Numbered from the stretch's first letter, positions 35,589 through 49,580 are shown. The stretch: DNA of 64,000 nucleotides from Adineta vaga (GCA_021613535.1 CP075492.1:11594001-11658000), one strand, 5' to 3'. Made by a program: numbers and translations. Notes: generated by a model from the sequence alone, not told the origin.

Positions 35589-36992
35589 ATGATGTTGACT
35601 GCTTACCGTGTTATAGCATTGATTCTTTTTTGTCTTGTGTATATTGTTGGTTTAATTGGAAATGGACTATTGATTTGTAAGTATTAAATTTATGAAAAAA
35701 AGATATCATTCGTTTATTTTTCTCGAATAATCTAGTTATTGTATTTCGTCAAAAAAATCTACGAACAGTACCAAATTTACTTGTTGTTAGTTTAGCATTA
35801 GGTGATTTTTTGTTCGTATTATTCTGTGTTCCATTTGGTGCTGTTGCTTATTCACTTGAATATTATCCATTTTCAACATTTTATTGTCGTTTTGAGAATT
35901 TTATTATCAATCTCTCTCTTGGCGTTTCAGTCTTTTCCTTATTAGCCCTCAGCGCTGATCGATATAAAATCATTGCTAGACCATTAGCAAGTCATGCGAA
36001 TGATCCATCAAATCAATTGAAAATTATCGTTCTTTTTATTTGGTTAATTGCAATCATTTTAGCCATACCTGAAACAATCTATAGTGGTAAGATTTCGTCT
36101 AAAACTTAATTCTTTGACAAACAAATGATCTCTCTCATTATAGGTATTATTACCGAACGAATATTTCAAGCAGATAATTCAACAATTGAATTAGTTTATT
36201 GTTGGAGTCCAAACACACATTCGTTACTTGTGAATCATACATTTATGATTATTCGTCAAATTTTACGTTTAATTATTTATTATCTTATGCCATTTATATG
36301 TATATCAGTATTTTATAGTTTAATTGCTAAAACATTATTCAATACAAGAAATGTTATCTATTCACCGAATAGATCAGCACGTAACATTCAAACGAATCTC
36401 AATGATGAAACTAATCGTATTCAATTAAATTCGAATTCAAAACTTTATTATCATTCTCAAGCAACTCGAACGATGAAACAAGATTTTCGTGCAAGAAAAC
36501 AATTACAAGCAAGACAAAAAGTAGCGAAAACTGTTCTATTTCTATGTTTAGTCTTTTTCATCTGTTGGTTACCAAAACAACTTCATGATCTATATTGGTA
36601 CAGTAATCCTATTCTCTTTTCTTAGAAAAAAAAAACAGAATCCTTTCAATTTTCTTAGGTTCATCGGTGTACTTGTATATTCATTCGATTGGAACTTGTT
36701 TTGGCAAATCAATAAAACAATTGCTTTAATATTAACTTATGTCTATTCATGTATTAATCCGTTTGCACTCTATTTTCTTTCATCAACATTCCGGTATTTT
36801 TATAAGCGTCATTTATTCTTTTGGACAAAAACCAATCGTTGTATTCATCGACAAGTTATCAAATCGAAAAAACGACCAATGACAAGTTCAACAAATTATC
36901 CACGTTGTTCATCAATGAATAATTCAAGTACAATCTATTATGAATTAAATCGTCTTAAAACATCCAAATATTATCGACAACAAAGTCCATAA
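35589..36992 (+). CDS. Bombesin/CCHamide-receptor-like neuropeptide GPCR (4 exons)
   Basis: Exons 35589-35676, 35736-36086, 36144-36597, 36659-36992, 408 aa. TM1 has VGLIGNGLLI, TM2 LLVVSLALGDFLFV, and TM3/IL2 reads GVSVFSLLALSADRYKIIAR. TM4 is WLIAIILAIPE, TM6 FFICWLPKQLHDLYWF and TM7 SCINPFALYFLSSTFRYF. The ALSADRYK and CINPFALY motifs and the AIPE end of TM4 are typical of bombesin-type receptors and their protostome CCHamide counterparts. It probably couples to Gq and responds to a short amidated peptide; this is inferred from the family. Intron positions interrupt TM1, the TM4-ECL2 junction and the TM6-ECL3 junction. The N-terminal extracellular part is very short, so an upstream exon may have been missed. 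Confidence 0.82.
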
Positions 36993-39712
36993 TGAAAAAC
37001 ATTTGTTTATTCTTTAGTTTATCGAGGTTTTGTTTTGAGTATTATCTATAACATACGTTTATGAATTGATTTATTTATATAACATTAATAAATATTTAGC
37101 CTTTTATTTCTTACTCGTAGATAGAGAAAAAATAATTCCAGTCTTCTGTTGAATAGATACATATTTCAGTAATTAAGTGTCGTTGTAAATTTAGAATAAT
37201 GAAAAGCAAAATGAATAATTGTCGTTTTTTCTATTTTTCTCCTCATTAAATCATAAAATCGCAATTGATTATATTCGCCTCGTTGTTTTACTTCTATTCC
37301 GTATTTTCAAAAAAGCTATTATTTATTCCTGTTAATAGATTCACTATATACATTTATTTGTTACCGGAAATGATCTTTTATTAGAGCTAAAAATAATAAT
37401 TCGTTCGATCGACAAATACATGTTTTTCTGTCAATAGTATTTTTAAATACCTTTCTTTTGTCTACAGAAAAACAAGAAATTTTCACTGATTTATAAAAAG
37501 AATAAATTCCAAACGAATCACTTCTTTTTCCTAAGACATGCTTGATGGTAGATATTGATTATTTATTCATGCTCTTGACAAGATTACCTATCGGCATCTA
37601 TTTATTTCATGTTCATTGAGAGGGAAATTATCTTTTATAATATTCATACTGCGTAAATAAAATAAACATGTACCCAACTGAGTTTTCATATTTTTGAACA
37701 TTAAATCAATGTTAGTTCGTGACCGTTGATGATTAAATAATCAGAAGGTTTACTTTATCAGATATCAATTCTCCAAGTGAGTACAATGAAAGAAATTCAT
37801 CTATCCTTGCGGTTGACGATAGAATAGACGACATGAATTGTCCTTGGACATTGTTCATTACATTTAGTAATTTAATTACGTTTTAAAAATAATCCGTTAC
37901 TTATTGATACTGTCTTCTCTTTTGCAATAGGTAAAGCATGTCTATAAAATTGGAGCACTCGATGATTATCTGAAAGATGTCTATCGAATTAACGAGAAGA
38001 ATAGAATAACACCTGATTAAATAGAAAATAATCGAAGTCTTTGATCATTCGAGAAAAATTCTTCTCTATCTTTTTGTTTGCAAAACATCGAATATTATAA
38101 GCATACCAAAAGAATATTTAGCCTTTAGCCTTATCGGAAAATCATATATCCTTAATTAATCTACTCGAATGTCTTCATCGTTCTCAATCAATCATTCTAA
38201 CCTTCACTATGATATTTTATGTTATTGTTGTGAAATGTTATGTTATTTTTTTACATCTAATATTCATTCTTGATGTCAAAATAAAACATGTCTGTAGTTT
38301 TTGTTTAATACTAAAAGATTTACTTGAAGAACAAAACAGGAAATATTTTCTCAATAGATCTATTCAACTGTTGACTGATTCTTTCATATCGCTTGACTTC
38401 ATAGGAAAAATTTGTGCATGAATAACTGTCTTGTTTGTCTTCCACTCTTTAATCTAGTTGAAACTTTTTCATTCGAAATACTTTTAGATATTTTTAGATT
38501 CTATCATAAATTATTAGAGAAAAAAAGTGAAGTTCGCAATGGAATCGATATAAATGAGACACTCATTGATCTCCCGTTAATATATTGTTTTCCTAAACCA
38601 GTTAACGATCATTCCCTTCGGCATATTCGTTCTAATTAGATTCATTGATAATTTGAGATGATTAAATATGTTAAGAAAAGGCTTGAATGAAAATGTTCAC
38701 TTCTATTACGTAAAGTAAATTTAATCAAGAACAAGTCGTAATAGAACATATGCGTGTATATATGGATATAATGAGTTTTTTTCCTTGTCTACTAAGATTT
38801 ACGATAAAATATTCGTATTGATATGCTATAACGGTTGACTTCTGTTTATTTATAAGTCTAAATGACAAAACAGCAAGATTCTATGTATCATTTGTCATCA
38901 ATTTTTTTGCACAGTTACTTTCGATCACTTATCAGATGTAGATAACACCTACGCAGGACAACAGGAGGTACTGCCTGGTAAAAAATTCTCATTTATATAT
39001 ATATATATATATGATTTGTCTGTTGGAAAAAAAAAGAGTTTTCGACAAAGCTCACATTCGATTTCTATCGATCCTCTGGACAGAGCATATCTATGGGCTA
39101 TAATAGATAGAAAGAAGAAGAAAAAGAAAAAGGAAGAAGAACGAGAAGAAGAAAAAAGAAGAAGAAGAAGAAGAAAAAATTCAATCAAGAAAAGTAGAAA
39201 GACTACAGAACATTTTTCTACTATGGAAGTATCTTTGTTACAGTTGCGGTTCTGTATTCAATGTTTTGATTATATACATTCTTTTATCCTATCTATTTAT
39301 TACAAACAACAATAACAATATACCATCAATTTTCTCTCGCTTTTTATAGATACACTCTATTCATTCATAGGCAATAGAACGTCATTGAATTGACAGTAAA
39401 TTTCCTTGTCAGTAATTAATACAATTGAGTACTCACAAGAAGGTAATTAGAAGTCATAATATAGATTAATATAGATCATCAAAAAATATCTCTGAAATGT
39501 TAGGAACGTGTTTTTTTCCTCTTCATATTTGTTCTTTTCCTCCGCATGATTTTTTAATGATTACTAATTTCAAATCAGTCAAGCAAGGTTTAATGATTTT
39601 CGTCTTTATCTTTATTTATATACTAAATATTTATAGGAAAAAATAGAATTTCATGCTTTTCTCTTTCGCGTCTATTTATAGAAGAAGAAAAATATATATA
39701 TATCAATTGATC
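36993..39712. other. Long intergenic region with simple repeats
   Basis: 2.7 kb with no convincing gene. It holds a (TA)n run at about 38992-39015 and a 70-nt purine (GAA/AAG-rich) tract at about 39108-39180. Two short frames at 38209-38639 have no homology I recognise. The right end should contain the promoter of GPCR 3. Confidence 0.45.
39108..39180 (+). repeat. Purine-rich (GAA)n-like tract
   Basis: About 70 nt consisting almost only of A and G, mostly GAA/AAG triplets with interruptions. Such tracts can form triplex DNA; function is not implied. Confidence 0.7.
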
Positions 39713-40930
39713 ATGTCGTATAATGATACAATATCAGCATCATGTTCGCTTACAGAAAGTGATTTACTTCGTGATACATTTACACATAAAGTTTATCTCG
39801 GTTTGACACCATTTATTATTTGTATTGGATTATTGGGCAATATTCTTACTGTTTGTGTATTTATATTAACTGATCTTAAAAAACAATCCGTTTCAATAAT
39901 AACAATTGCGTTAGCTATTGTTGATTCATTTGTTCTACTCATTCCTGTCTCAATATTATGGTTGGAAAAAATCTTAAGACAAGAATTTACTGATCTTTCA
40001 TCATTCTGGTGTCGTACACATGGTTCGTCAAGAGAAAAGATTTTTTTTTTCATTGAAAATCTTCTGTTTTTAGGTTTTTTTGATTTAGCTTTTACATGCT
40101 GTTCAAGTTGGTTAATGGTATGCATAGCATTTGAACGTTTTTGTGCTGTTTGGTTACCACATAATAATAAAACAATATTTACACATTCTCGAACACTTCG
40201 TCTTGTTCTAATTATTGTTATTCTTTCCACAAGTTTATCAATATGGTTTATATTTGCTGTTAAAATGAGTCAAGTTTCATATACAACAACTCTCGATGAA
40301 TTATTAATATTTTCAACAAATCAAACAATAAATTCTGATTCTAAATGTAAAGTTTATGATGATAGTCTTTATGATTCAATGGGAATGTCATCGGTTATAA
40401 TGAATTATATTTTACCATTTATTCTTGTTTTATTATTAAATTCTACAATTATTTATCGTTTATGTCAACGTGGAATGGTTGAATTAACTTCATCAATAAC
40501 TGTTATGTTAACACTTGTTTGTTTAGTACATTTATTTTGTACATTACCATTTCAATGTTGGTGGATCTATTATGAAATACCTGATCGAACAGGTAATTGT
40601 ACATGGTTAAAAACAAAATTAATCTGGCGAACAATTACATTTACAATACGAAATATGAATTATATGGCCAATTTTTTTCTCTATTCTTGTTCATCAAAAT
40701 TTTTTCGTGATGAACTAAAAGGTTTAATTTTCTTATGTTTATTACCACATGAAAAATATCAAAATTATCATTATCGTCGACAATCTTTATATGATAATCT
40801 TCAACAACGTGTATCATTAACTCAATTAGTTATGCGACGTTTAAGTCGAGCAACTGAATTTACGAATGGTGGCGTGATTAATAATCCATCGACTGCTAAT
40901 ATACACAATGGACCCATTGGAAATGTGTAA
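39713..40930 (+). CDS. Rhodopsin-family GPCR 3 (2 exons, in-frame intron)
   Basis: Exons 39713-40022 and 40074-40930, 388 aa. The N-terminus MSYNDTISAS carries a glycosylation sequon. TM1 has GLLGNILTVCVF, TM2 ITIALAIVDSFVLLIPV, Cys3.25 in FWCRTHG, and TM3 ends IAFERF (ERF for DRY). TM6 holds CTLPFQCWW and TM7 NYMANFFLYSCSSKFFRDEL, with NFFLY replacing NPxxY. The 51-nt intron 40023-40073 has GT..AG ends, is a multiple of 3 and lacks stops, so the unspliced frame is also open. Splicing restores exactly 25 residues from Cys3.25 to Arg3.50, which supports it. Met at 39713 is preferred over 39653. Ligand unknown. Confidence 0.8.
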   Translation: MSYNDTISASCSLTESDLLRDTFTHKVYLGLTPFIICIGLLGNILTVCVFILTDLKKQSVSIITIALAIVDSFVLLIPVSILWLEKILRQEFTDLSSFWCRTHGSSREKIFFFIENLLFLGFFDLAFTCCSSWLMVCIAFERFCAVWLPHNNKTIFTHSRTLRLVLIIVILSTSLSIWFIFAVKMSQVSYTTTLDELLIFSTNQTINSDSKCKVYDDSLYDSMGMSSVIMNYILPFILVLLLNSTIIYRLCQRGMVELTSSITVMLTLVCLVHLFCTLPFQCWWIYYEIPDRTGNCTWLKTKLIWRTITFTIRNMNYMANFFLYSCSSKFFRDELKGLIFLCLLPHEKYQNYHYRRQSLYDNLQQRVSLTQLVMRRLSRATEFTNGGVINNPSTANIHNGPIGNV

Positions 40931-42573
40931 TATGAGCAAAATGACTTTTCGAAAATAAAAAAAAACGAACACATTCCTGTGCTTATATGTATATGTGAAT
41001 AAATGAAAGGAAAATAAACAAGATTCTTAGAATGAATTTAAATAATTCATCGAATTTGAAAGAAAGTAGAAGACTATATCATTGAATAGAACTATATTTG
41101 ACGTTGCAAATAGAAAATGATTGATACAAGGCTGATCAAAGTACTCTTCGATCATGTTTTCGACATGATACGTCATACTTCATTGATAGTATTTCCTATG
41201 CGAATATGTCAGAATAAATATTTGTAAAACATATTCAATAAAATCTCTTTGAATATGTAATAATCAAGTGCCAATATATTTCTAACAAATATTTTTCCGT
41301 TCCGAAAAAAGTAATTTACTCGAAAACAACTATTTTAACTCTCCATATTGTTATTAATTATAACAAGTTTTGTAATAATATACTATACGTTAAAATAAAC
41401 ATCAACAGCCGTTGTCTAACTCTCAGAGATCTACATAACAGATTGTTTTATCTGTGCTTTTTTGTCTACTTGCTAGCTGATGTTGTCACAAAACAAATAG
41501 CTTTGTACAAAATAAGATCCATCAATAGAAGTTTCTACAGTCTTGTCTGAGGATTTCCTTTGAGACTTTCTGTAATGATCAAAGAAAACCCGATGAATGT
41601 GCCATGACAACCTTGTTTTTATTCTGTATAAATAATAATATTGTCAAACATATCTAAGAATATCAATAAGACATTGTTGTTACTCATTCAACATAATCAA
41701 TTATCGAAGCTCGAAACTCAATGTCAATAATACCAAATGATTCATTGACATGTTTTGTCTTTATAATTTTTAATAACTTGATGTAAACGTGCTAACACAT
41801 GAGATTATCTCGAATAGTCATATGATTACATAGTATTAAATGAATTTGATGATCGACATTGTAGACATTTTACATAAAAGGAAGTGAAAGTTAAAATAAA
41901 GGTTTCTGTACCATTTTTTTTAACAATACTACTCGTAGATTGATCGCTCTTGATGAATTGCATCGTTTTTTCTGTCTTCATATGAATAGGTGCTGGATAA
42001 ACTCTGTATATATTTCTTTCGTACTGATTTCAATAAAAAAAGAAAGTCGGATACATTCAGGCATCTGCTACTATCTATATAGGCAGTCTACAACAATTCT
42101 TCATACTATTGACAATCTTAATCATACTTGTAACAATCATCTCAATATCGATAAGGTTTACATTATCACGTGATGAAAACTAAACGAAGAAGAGAAAATC
42201 GTATGTCAATGTTTGACTTTCTCCTTCTTCGTCTTACTATTTTCTCGGATAATCCAATGACGTGAAACCTATTAATATTCGATTCACTTTTACTCTCGGT
42301 AGTATCGAATCATCTTTGGATACTTTTGTATATATGATTTTTTAATCTTGTTCCTAATAAATGCGCTTATTACGTAGGATTATATGCCGAGATGACATAT
42401 GAGTACATGATCTTAAATGAATTTGAAGCCATTTTAGCATTGTTTTCATTTTAAAAGATCACCTTTTATTTCATAAAAGTAAAATACAAATAAACTATCA
42501 CATATAAATCATTTATTGAATTACGTTCTACTAAAAAAATAAATATAAATTCGACTAGAAAATTAAATTAATC
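40931..42573. other. Convergent intergenic region
   Basis: 1.6 kb between two converging genes. No supported gene. A potential hairpin lies at about 42183-42233 and a weak inverted pair (cgatcatgttttcgacatg) near 41149. Confidence 0.4.
42183..42233. repeat. Potential stem-loop in intergenic DNA
   Basis: The arms aacgaagaagagaaaa and tttctccttcttcgtc pair with one bulge, and the inner gtcaa/ttgac extends pairing toward the loop. It could be a foldback RNA or chance in AT-rich DNA. Confidence 0.3.
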
Positions 42574-45500
42574 TCATGACTCAAGAAAATCTTCAAACAC
42601 ACTAATTTCGATATCATTTGTTTTATCAGATAGAACTAATTGATTAGTTTTTAAATAGGAAATATCATAAAGATGTATGTTAGATAAATAATGAAAAAAT
42701 GAACTCAATTCATTGATATTCGTTATTGTTCGTAGACGAAGATATGGACAAGTTAATGTAGGAATGATTGATAATGATTGAAATTTTTCGTCAAATAATT
42801 TCGATATACGAATGGAAAAACTTGTAAATGTATCAGGTAATGAAAGTTGATTGTGTATATTTTGATCAACAACAAATGCTGATCGAAATCTAGAAAAGAA
42901 TTCCAATTAATTATCGAATAATATTGTCAATTTACTTACAATTGAAAATGGTATAATTCTGAAGAAGGAATTGCTATGAGTACATCAAGTAGTTTCGATC
43001 CATATAAATAAAGTGTCAATGAAGGATTTGAAATTAAGTCTGTTCGTTGTATAGGTAATCTAAAGAATAGAATCATGTGATATAGAATTATGTTTCAAAT
43101 CATCATCATCTTGCTTACTTCGTATCTTCTTCAATAGTTACTGTAAGATCTTCTTCAATTTTTAGTAGAATATGAATCAATTCTGCCATAATGATTGGCC
43201 AAAATGAAACTAAATTTTTACTCGATATTCTAATCAATAAAACACGTAATAGGAGAAATAATTGTATATGTAGTACTGGTATTTGTGGTAATTTAAGTAA
43301 ATCAGTAATACAAGTAAGTATTTCAGGTAAATATTGATTATATTGATCTTTTTCTGATGCATAGATAACAAAAGCAAAACGTTTAATAAGCATCGCACGT
43401 TGTTCATATTCTTGTTCTTTCGAAACAAATAAACCTGTTTGAATTGTACTAATTCGATTGAAAACATCACGAAACGTTGATTTACCATTCGTTACTAAAT
43501 TATCAATAATTACTTTCCATGTACGTAATATAGAAATATCAACTTGAAAGAATCCACTATCAAATAATTGCTCAAAAACATCTTTTTTCCATGTTTTTCT
43601 TGTATAGGAATAGTGTGAGATATTCATGAGTAGAATCGATGCTGTTCGATAGGATGCAACATGTGTACGAACATAAGGCATTAGATTTGGTATAAGATTT
43701 TGTAAATAAGGAAGAACAACACGATCTCTATCATCAGTTAGATTATAGACAACATCAAGTAATTTTGCTGCATGTTCAGCTAGAATTGTCAATGTGTTTA
43801 AACTGGAATTTTTCGATTGAGAAGTATCTAGAAGAAAGAATGAAGAATTGGCGGAGATTATTCATCAAAGAAGACAGACCATCGACATCTAAAATTGGAC
43901 TTTCATTATCAGTTTCAGAAGATGAATCGTTGACAGTTTCGGAATCAGCTTGATCACGACGTACTTGTAAATTTTTACGTAACCAAGTTGTTTGTTTAAG
44001 TGATGAAGCGACTATTGTATTACATTGTTCCAGAACTTTCATTGTTATTTCCTATTTTTAAAGAAAAACACATCATTGATATTCTATGACAAGAAAAAAT
44101 ACATACTTGAAAATCTTTTAAATCACGTTTTTCAACAAAAACTGGTGATTGTTTTACAAAGTAACTCAATATTCTATAAATAAATCTGAATTACTAGTTT
44201 GTTGCAAGTATATTTCATACTTTATTATCAAAAATATTATTGATGATGACATTGATTGTGCTAGACATTCTTTAAACATAGCCGCTAACATGGACCAATA
44301 CTCAATGGAAAGATTCTTCTGTTGTTCGAAATAGGTCAAAAGAAATTGTAAACACCATACAATATAATTCTGTTTTTTCTAAAGAAAAATCTTATCAAAC
44401 GAACTATTTTTCTCTTAATAACTTTACTTTATCATTTTTTACCGATTGATTTTGAATAATAAGTTCATTAATATAATAAATAAGATCATTTATTGTTGGA
44501 TTATTGATGTTAATTAGAATATAAATCAACATTTGCTTTTCATCTATATTATCTTTCATTAATTTACTTTCGCCCCAATATTGTGCAACTGCACGCATAA
44601 ATGATACACCATGGGATTTGATTAATAGAGAAATCAATTCGAGAATTGTTTCACGTATCTGTTTGATATTACTATTAATCCAAATGGAATTTGTTTGATC
44701 AATACCAATCGTTTTCCATATGAATAAAAGACTCGAAAGAATTAATGGAAATTTTTTTAACATCGATCGACGTGCATCCGAGACATCAATGGTATTAATT
44801 GATAACTAAAAATAGAATTTAGTTTAAAAATAGAAATTAATCATATCTATTTACTCTTTTCGTCCAATGTTGAGGACATAAAATTGGAGTAAAATGTTGA
44901 AAATTATTCGTCGTAGTACCAAGACAATAATTACAAATGTATGAAAGACGTTCGATCAAGTAAATGATATAATCAAGAGTATCAAATGTTGATAAATCTC
45001 TAGCAGTAAAGAATTGCTTATCAAAAAATGAATTCTTCTATGATTCATTCTTACTTGAATTTCACTTGAATATCTTGTTGATTATGATATTGTGCAATGA
45101 AACATAAATTTCGACAAATTTGAACAATTATTCGAGTACTGATCGTCTTCAATGCTGATCCACAATGAGGTAATATTCTTACGACTAAACTGATTATATA
45201 TCGATGATTTTCAATGAAATGAATTTGTTTTAAATAATTTAAAATAGTAGAAAGAAAAATATCTTGTTGAACAATGAATTGTTGAATTAAATTGAGATCT
45301 GTTAATGAAATAAGATTTTCTAGGAGAATTATTTCTTCTAATAATTGAATTAATTGCTTTAAATATTGTTTCATTGATTGTTCATGTAAAACTTCTTTAT
45401 TGAAATTACAAATCAATGTTAATTGTAAAAAATCTGATGTTGGATTTATAATTCGATTGAATAAACATAAAATAATCTTTTGAAATGCGACTTTTTTCAA

Positions 45501-48500
45501 TAAACTAACGACATAATTCATTAAAATTCCATTTTCCATACATATTGATGATAAATTATGACATAAACGTGTTAAAATACTTAAACAATGTATATGTATT
45601 TGATGATTTTCTTGAATATTTTCAATATTCTCTTGATAACTATATGTCAAAATCAAAAGTATATTGAATAAAATATATAAATATGATTGATGTTCTTCGG
45701 TTGATAGATCAAAATCTTTTCCTTCAATTAAACAAAAATGTTTTCGATAGAATTCATGCATTTGATTGTTATCTATATTCATTGATGCTGATTGAATACT
45801 TGATGTTGTTAATAAACAATGAACAAGTTGTTCAGGAATAAAATCAATTAAATTTTCGATGATATTTAATGAAATTAGAATACGTTTCCAATCATAAGTT
45901 CCATTATAAAGTAAAATATAATCAGTCGGAGAATATGTTGGTAATAGAATTTCTTCATGAATGATATTATAGGTTGGAACGGAATGTGCTTGTGATGAAC
46001 TATTAATGAGATTGTTTTGACTTTGAATAGGAGACATTGTTGGTGTACGTGATTTCATTGCTTTAGATAAGATTGGTGGTGATAATGAACGAATATTGGA
46101 GAAAATTGAAGGAGAAAGACTTGAAAATGATGGAAATCTATTCGTTTGAGGAGATGATCGTACTTGATAGAGTGATTCACCGGGATTAATACAACTAATT
46201 GTACGAATCTATTTTGAAAAAAAAGTTGAATTTTAAAACAAATGGAATTGAGAAAGAAAATGAAATTTTACTCGTTTTTCTTCATCTGTTTCATCATATT
46301 CATTTTCATCGTGATCATCACTATCAAATAATAAACAAAATTGAATTTCATTTATTTCATCAACTGAATTTGATATAGGATCAATTCGTTGAATCTCATG
46401 ACGCATTGTATCGGAATGTAAAAGTTTCATCAAAAGTATATCAAATATTCGACACATATCACCTAAAACGAAAAATTCAAACAAATCTATTCTCCCTCTC
46501 TCTCTCTCTCTATTACCATGAACAAAACAATCATAAATCCATTGTTGTATCATTGATTTCAAACATGAATCATTCGATTCGTTTAATCGACTTAATATAA
46601 AAACTAAACAAGATTGAAATGATTTTCTACATTGTTCATTTGTTCGATGAAATCCCGAACGAGATAAATTCCATAATTTAAAAAATCGTCTATATTTTTC
46701 AACAACATTCCATTCATTGCTCGATTGATCGATATTGATTAATATAAAATCTTCACATAGATTATTAGGTAACATCGAATGTAATAAGGATAAATTATAT
46801 GATGCTTGAAAATGATATTCTCGTGAATATTTCTCACTTAAATATTCCCAAAGATCAGCAATGATATATTGAAAAAAATTAGTTTCATTCAATAGAAATG
46901 TAATTTGTTCTTGGGAATAAAAATGATCTATTGAATGATGATTATCATTATTTAAACTATAATTAAATACTTCAATTAATACAGATGTTGTTTTTGTTTG
47001 AAAGAAAAGTTGTTCAGTTCGACAAAGTGATAGAAGACATAAATCAATGAACCAATCATCAAATTGAGTCTTATCCGAAGAGATTGAAAATGATTGTTTT
47101 GAAAAACAAGATAATTCTGTAAGTAGTTTACAAGAAATATCAAAAGCTGTTTGATATTCATTGGCATTAGTATTTAATTTCAATTTGAATTCATTAGATT
47201 TTTCATATGAATTGAAAAGTTTCGAAAGATAGTCATTTGTTTTAGTTTGAATTATGGTAAAAATACTTTGAAATCGATCAGTAATTGATAGTTGATTTTT
47301 ATCAATTAAATATGTGACGATAAATCGATGAAACATGTTTTTATATAATCGAATAGAATTCTCTATATGAATCATTGATTCCATCTTTGCCTTTGTTATG
47401 GATTGTGTTCGTTTTTCTTCGGCTGAAGGATTATTTAATTTATAAATTTGTTTTTCAATTTTTCGTACCATTTGACGAAGTAATTGTTCGATATCATTTA
47501 AATCTTCTTGTTCAGCACGAATATCTGGACTTTGTAAATTACCGATACTATCAGTACGTACTAATTTATTATATATGTCTGTTGAATATACATTATCAAC
47601 ATAAATTAATTGATCATTTTCATCTTCGAAATCACTCTCGAGTATTTCTTTTGAATTTGTCGTTGAAATGATAGTTTTGAGAATTTTTAATAAAATTTCG
47701 AAACATAATACAATTTGATTTGATGTTAAACATTCGATATTGTTATCTATAGTTATCATTAAATGATCGAACATTTCAGATAAATATTCAAATTGTATAT
47801 CGGAAAATGATTCAATAGAAAATATATCAAGTAACATGTTAATTACACCACAAATTTGTTCAATAGTTGATTTATTGGTAAGACATTTCTCATCGATTTG
47901 TTGATTGAAAATAGTATTAAAACTTTTCGTTAATTGTTCCCAGATAAAATATGATTCTAATGTATCAAGTAAGATTTGAAATGTTTTTAATATTTCAACA
48001 TAATCATTCTCTTGTTGTTTAGTTATTGGTAAAATGACTTTAGATGGAAAATAGGCTTGCTTGTAAACCATAAGACAATAAGGCATAAATATGAATTCTA
48101 TAATATCAGGTCCAACATCATCTTTTTCAACTGAAATAGAAAGAAATGTATGAAGAAATAATGTTATATTTATCTTTCTCAATGAAATTCAACCTGACTC
48201 TATTTATAGCGAAGATTTATCCATCTGATTTGAAATTCTTCAGATGTGAATAGTACATTAGAATCATACCTACCAAGTACAAGAAGTACTCGAATAAGTT
48301 TTGTTAAAGGCCACATCAGTGGTAACGTTCTAGCATTATTTTGATCATGTAACGCATCAGTACTAAGCGATGTTGTATTCAATAAGTATTTTATAGATTC
48401 TATTAGAATATCTCGTGTATGCGTATGAAAATACGACGATGAAGTCACTGGATCATTTGATTGATATTGATCATCGCATAATTCATTCGTACCAAGAAAC

Positions 48501-49517
48501 CATGCATAAATTCTTCGACTCAATCCCATATCACGTTTCAATAAGATATGAAATGTCATTGTAATTATTTTGATCAGATTCATTTTCGATAAGAAATGTT
48601 TATGTAATGGTAAACAAATTAGAAGAAAATCAAGAATAAAACGTTGAACCAATGGGTGTTCACTATCATAAAGACATGTACAAACTGCAGAGACCTAAGT
48701 AAAAAGAAAAACTTTGATTTTTGTTAAGTTTTCCTTTGATTTTACCATTGTATCAGTTGATAAACCTGTCAAATAAATTTGATCTTCTAACGTTTTTCTT
48801 TTGTCAAAATGATTTATGATAAATGCTATTGCTGAATAACGTACTGTTGCTACCAAATGTACAGCTGACCATATGCATGTATAGAAATACATTTCGTCAA
48901 TTCGATTTGCTAAATTATCTAACAATCGAATGACTCGATCATAGAAATCTCCACCTTCTTCTAATGTTGAAAATAATCCAATTAAAAATCCTGTCAATAT
49001 GGAATCTAATGCTTCGTCAAGAGGCAAAAAATATGTTTCATACAATTTCAATAAAACTGGTTTTACATTTAATGCAGCAACTGGTAACAAGGGAAATAAT
49101 CCATATGAATACAAAACAATATCACGTTGTAAATGTACTTTATCAATCATTCGAAAGATTGTTTCATAAACTTCAAGAGTTTTCAAATGAACACCGGATG
49201 GCAAAGCTGGATGAAGACATTGAGCAAGTCGTTTAGTTAGAGTAAGACGTTTTGGTATGAATGAGCATTGTGCACAAGTTTCAATCAATGTCTTTCAAAA
49301 AGGCAAATTTAGTTTAGTTTTGTAATCATAGATTTTAATGATTTGATATTAGCGAGATGCGAGCTCTTACTTGTTTAACTTTGTCTAAAATAGGGATGAG
49401 ATCAGCCCATCCAGTTGAACGTTCAAATTGTTTCAGAACTTTTTCAATAGCTATTACTGAAGTTTTATATCGACTATCATTTTCTAAAGCCACTTCATCA
49501 TCCAACATTAAACTCAT
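42574..49517 (-). CDS. DOP1: DOP1 (Dopey) family protein, 14 exons
   Basis: Large peripheral protein that works with MON2 and flippase ATP9/Neo1 in endosome-Golgi traffic. Exons in transcript order: 49517-49371, 49291-48746, 48694-48274, 48130-46517, 46462-46272, 46208-45055, 44999-44855, 44805-44428, 44378-44221, 44173-44107, 44051-43880, 43827-43119, 43059-42940, 42889-42574, 2,045 aa (human DOP1A about 2,465). The N-terminal signature is plain: LKQFERSTGWADLIP, KRLAQCLHPALPSGVHLKTL, YSYGLFPLLPVAALNVKPVL and LKRDMGLSRRIYAWFLG. The C-terminal domain has YTRKTWKKDVFEQLFDSGFF, STFRDVFNR, EQRAMLIKRFAFVIYASEKD and LLKLPQIPVLHIQLFLLLRV. The middle is low-complexity helical repeat. The 54-nt intron 46463-46516 is a stop-free multiple of three. 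Confidence 0.9.
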
Positions 49518-49580
49518 ACTATTCTTTTAATCTAAAATAATTTTACAGAAAAAGAATACACGAAAGAACAAACAAGAGAT

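Noticed and set aside
35570-35590. tRNA B-box-like ggttcgaggt
   Set aside because: It deviates from the B-box consensus at the conserved C, has no A box at the right distance and no cloverleaf; it lies just upstream of a GPCR start.
38209-38639. Two overlapping plus-strand frames of 70 and 75 codons
   Set aside because: No homology recognised, different frames, and no splice sites that would join them convincingly; perhaps a very old relic.
39016-39315. 99-codon plus-strand Lys/Glu/Arg-rich frame
   Set aside because: It is the translation of a purine microsatellite.
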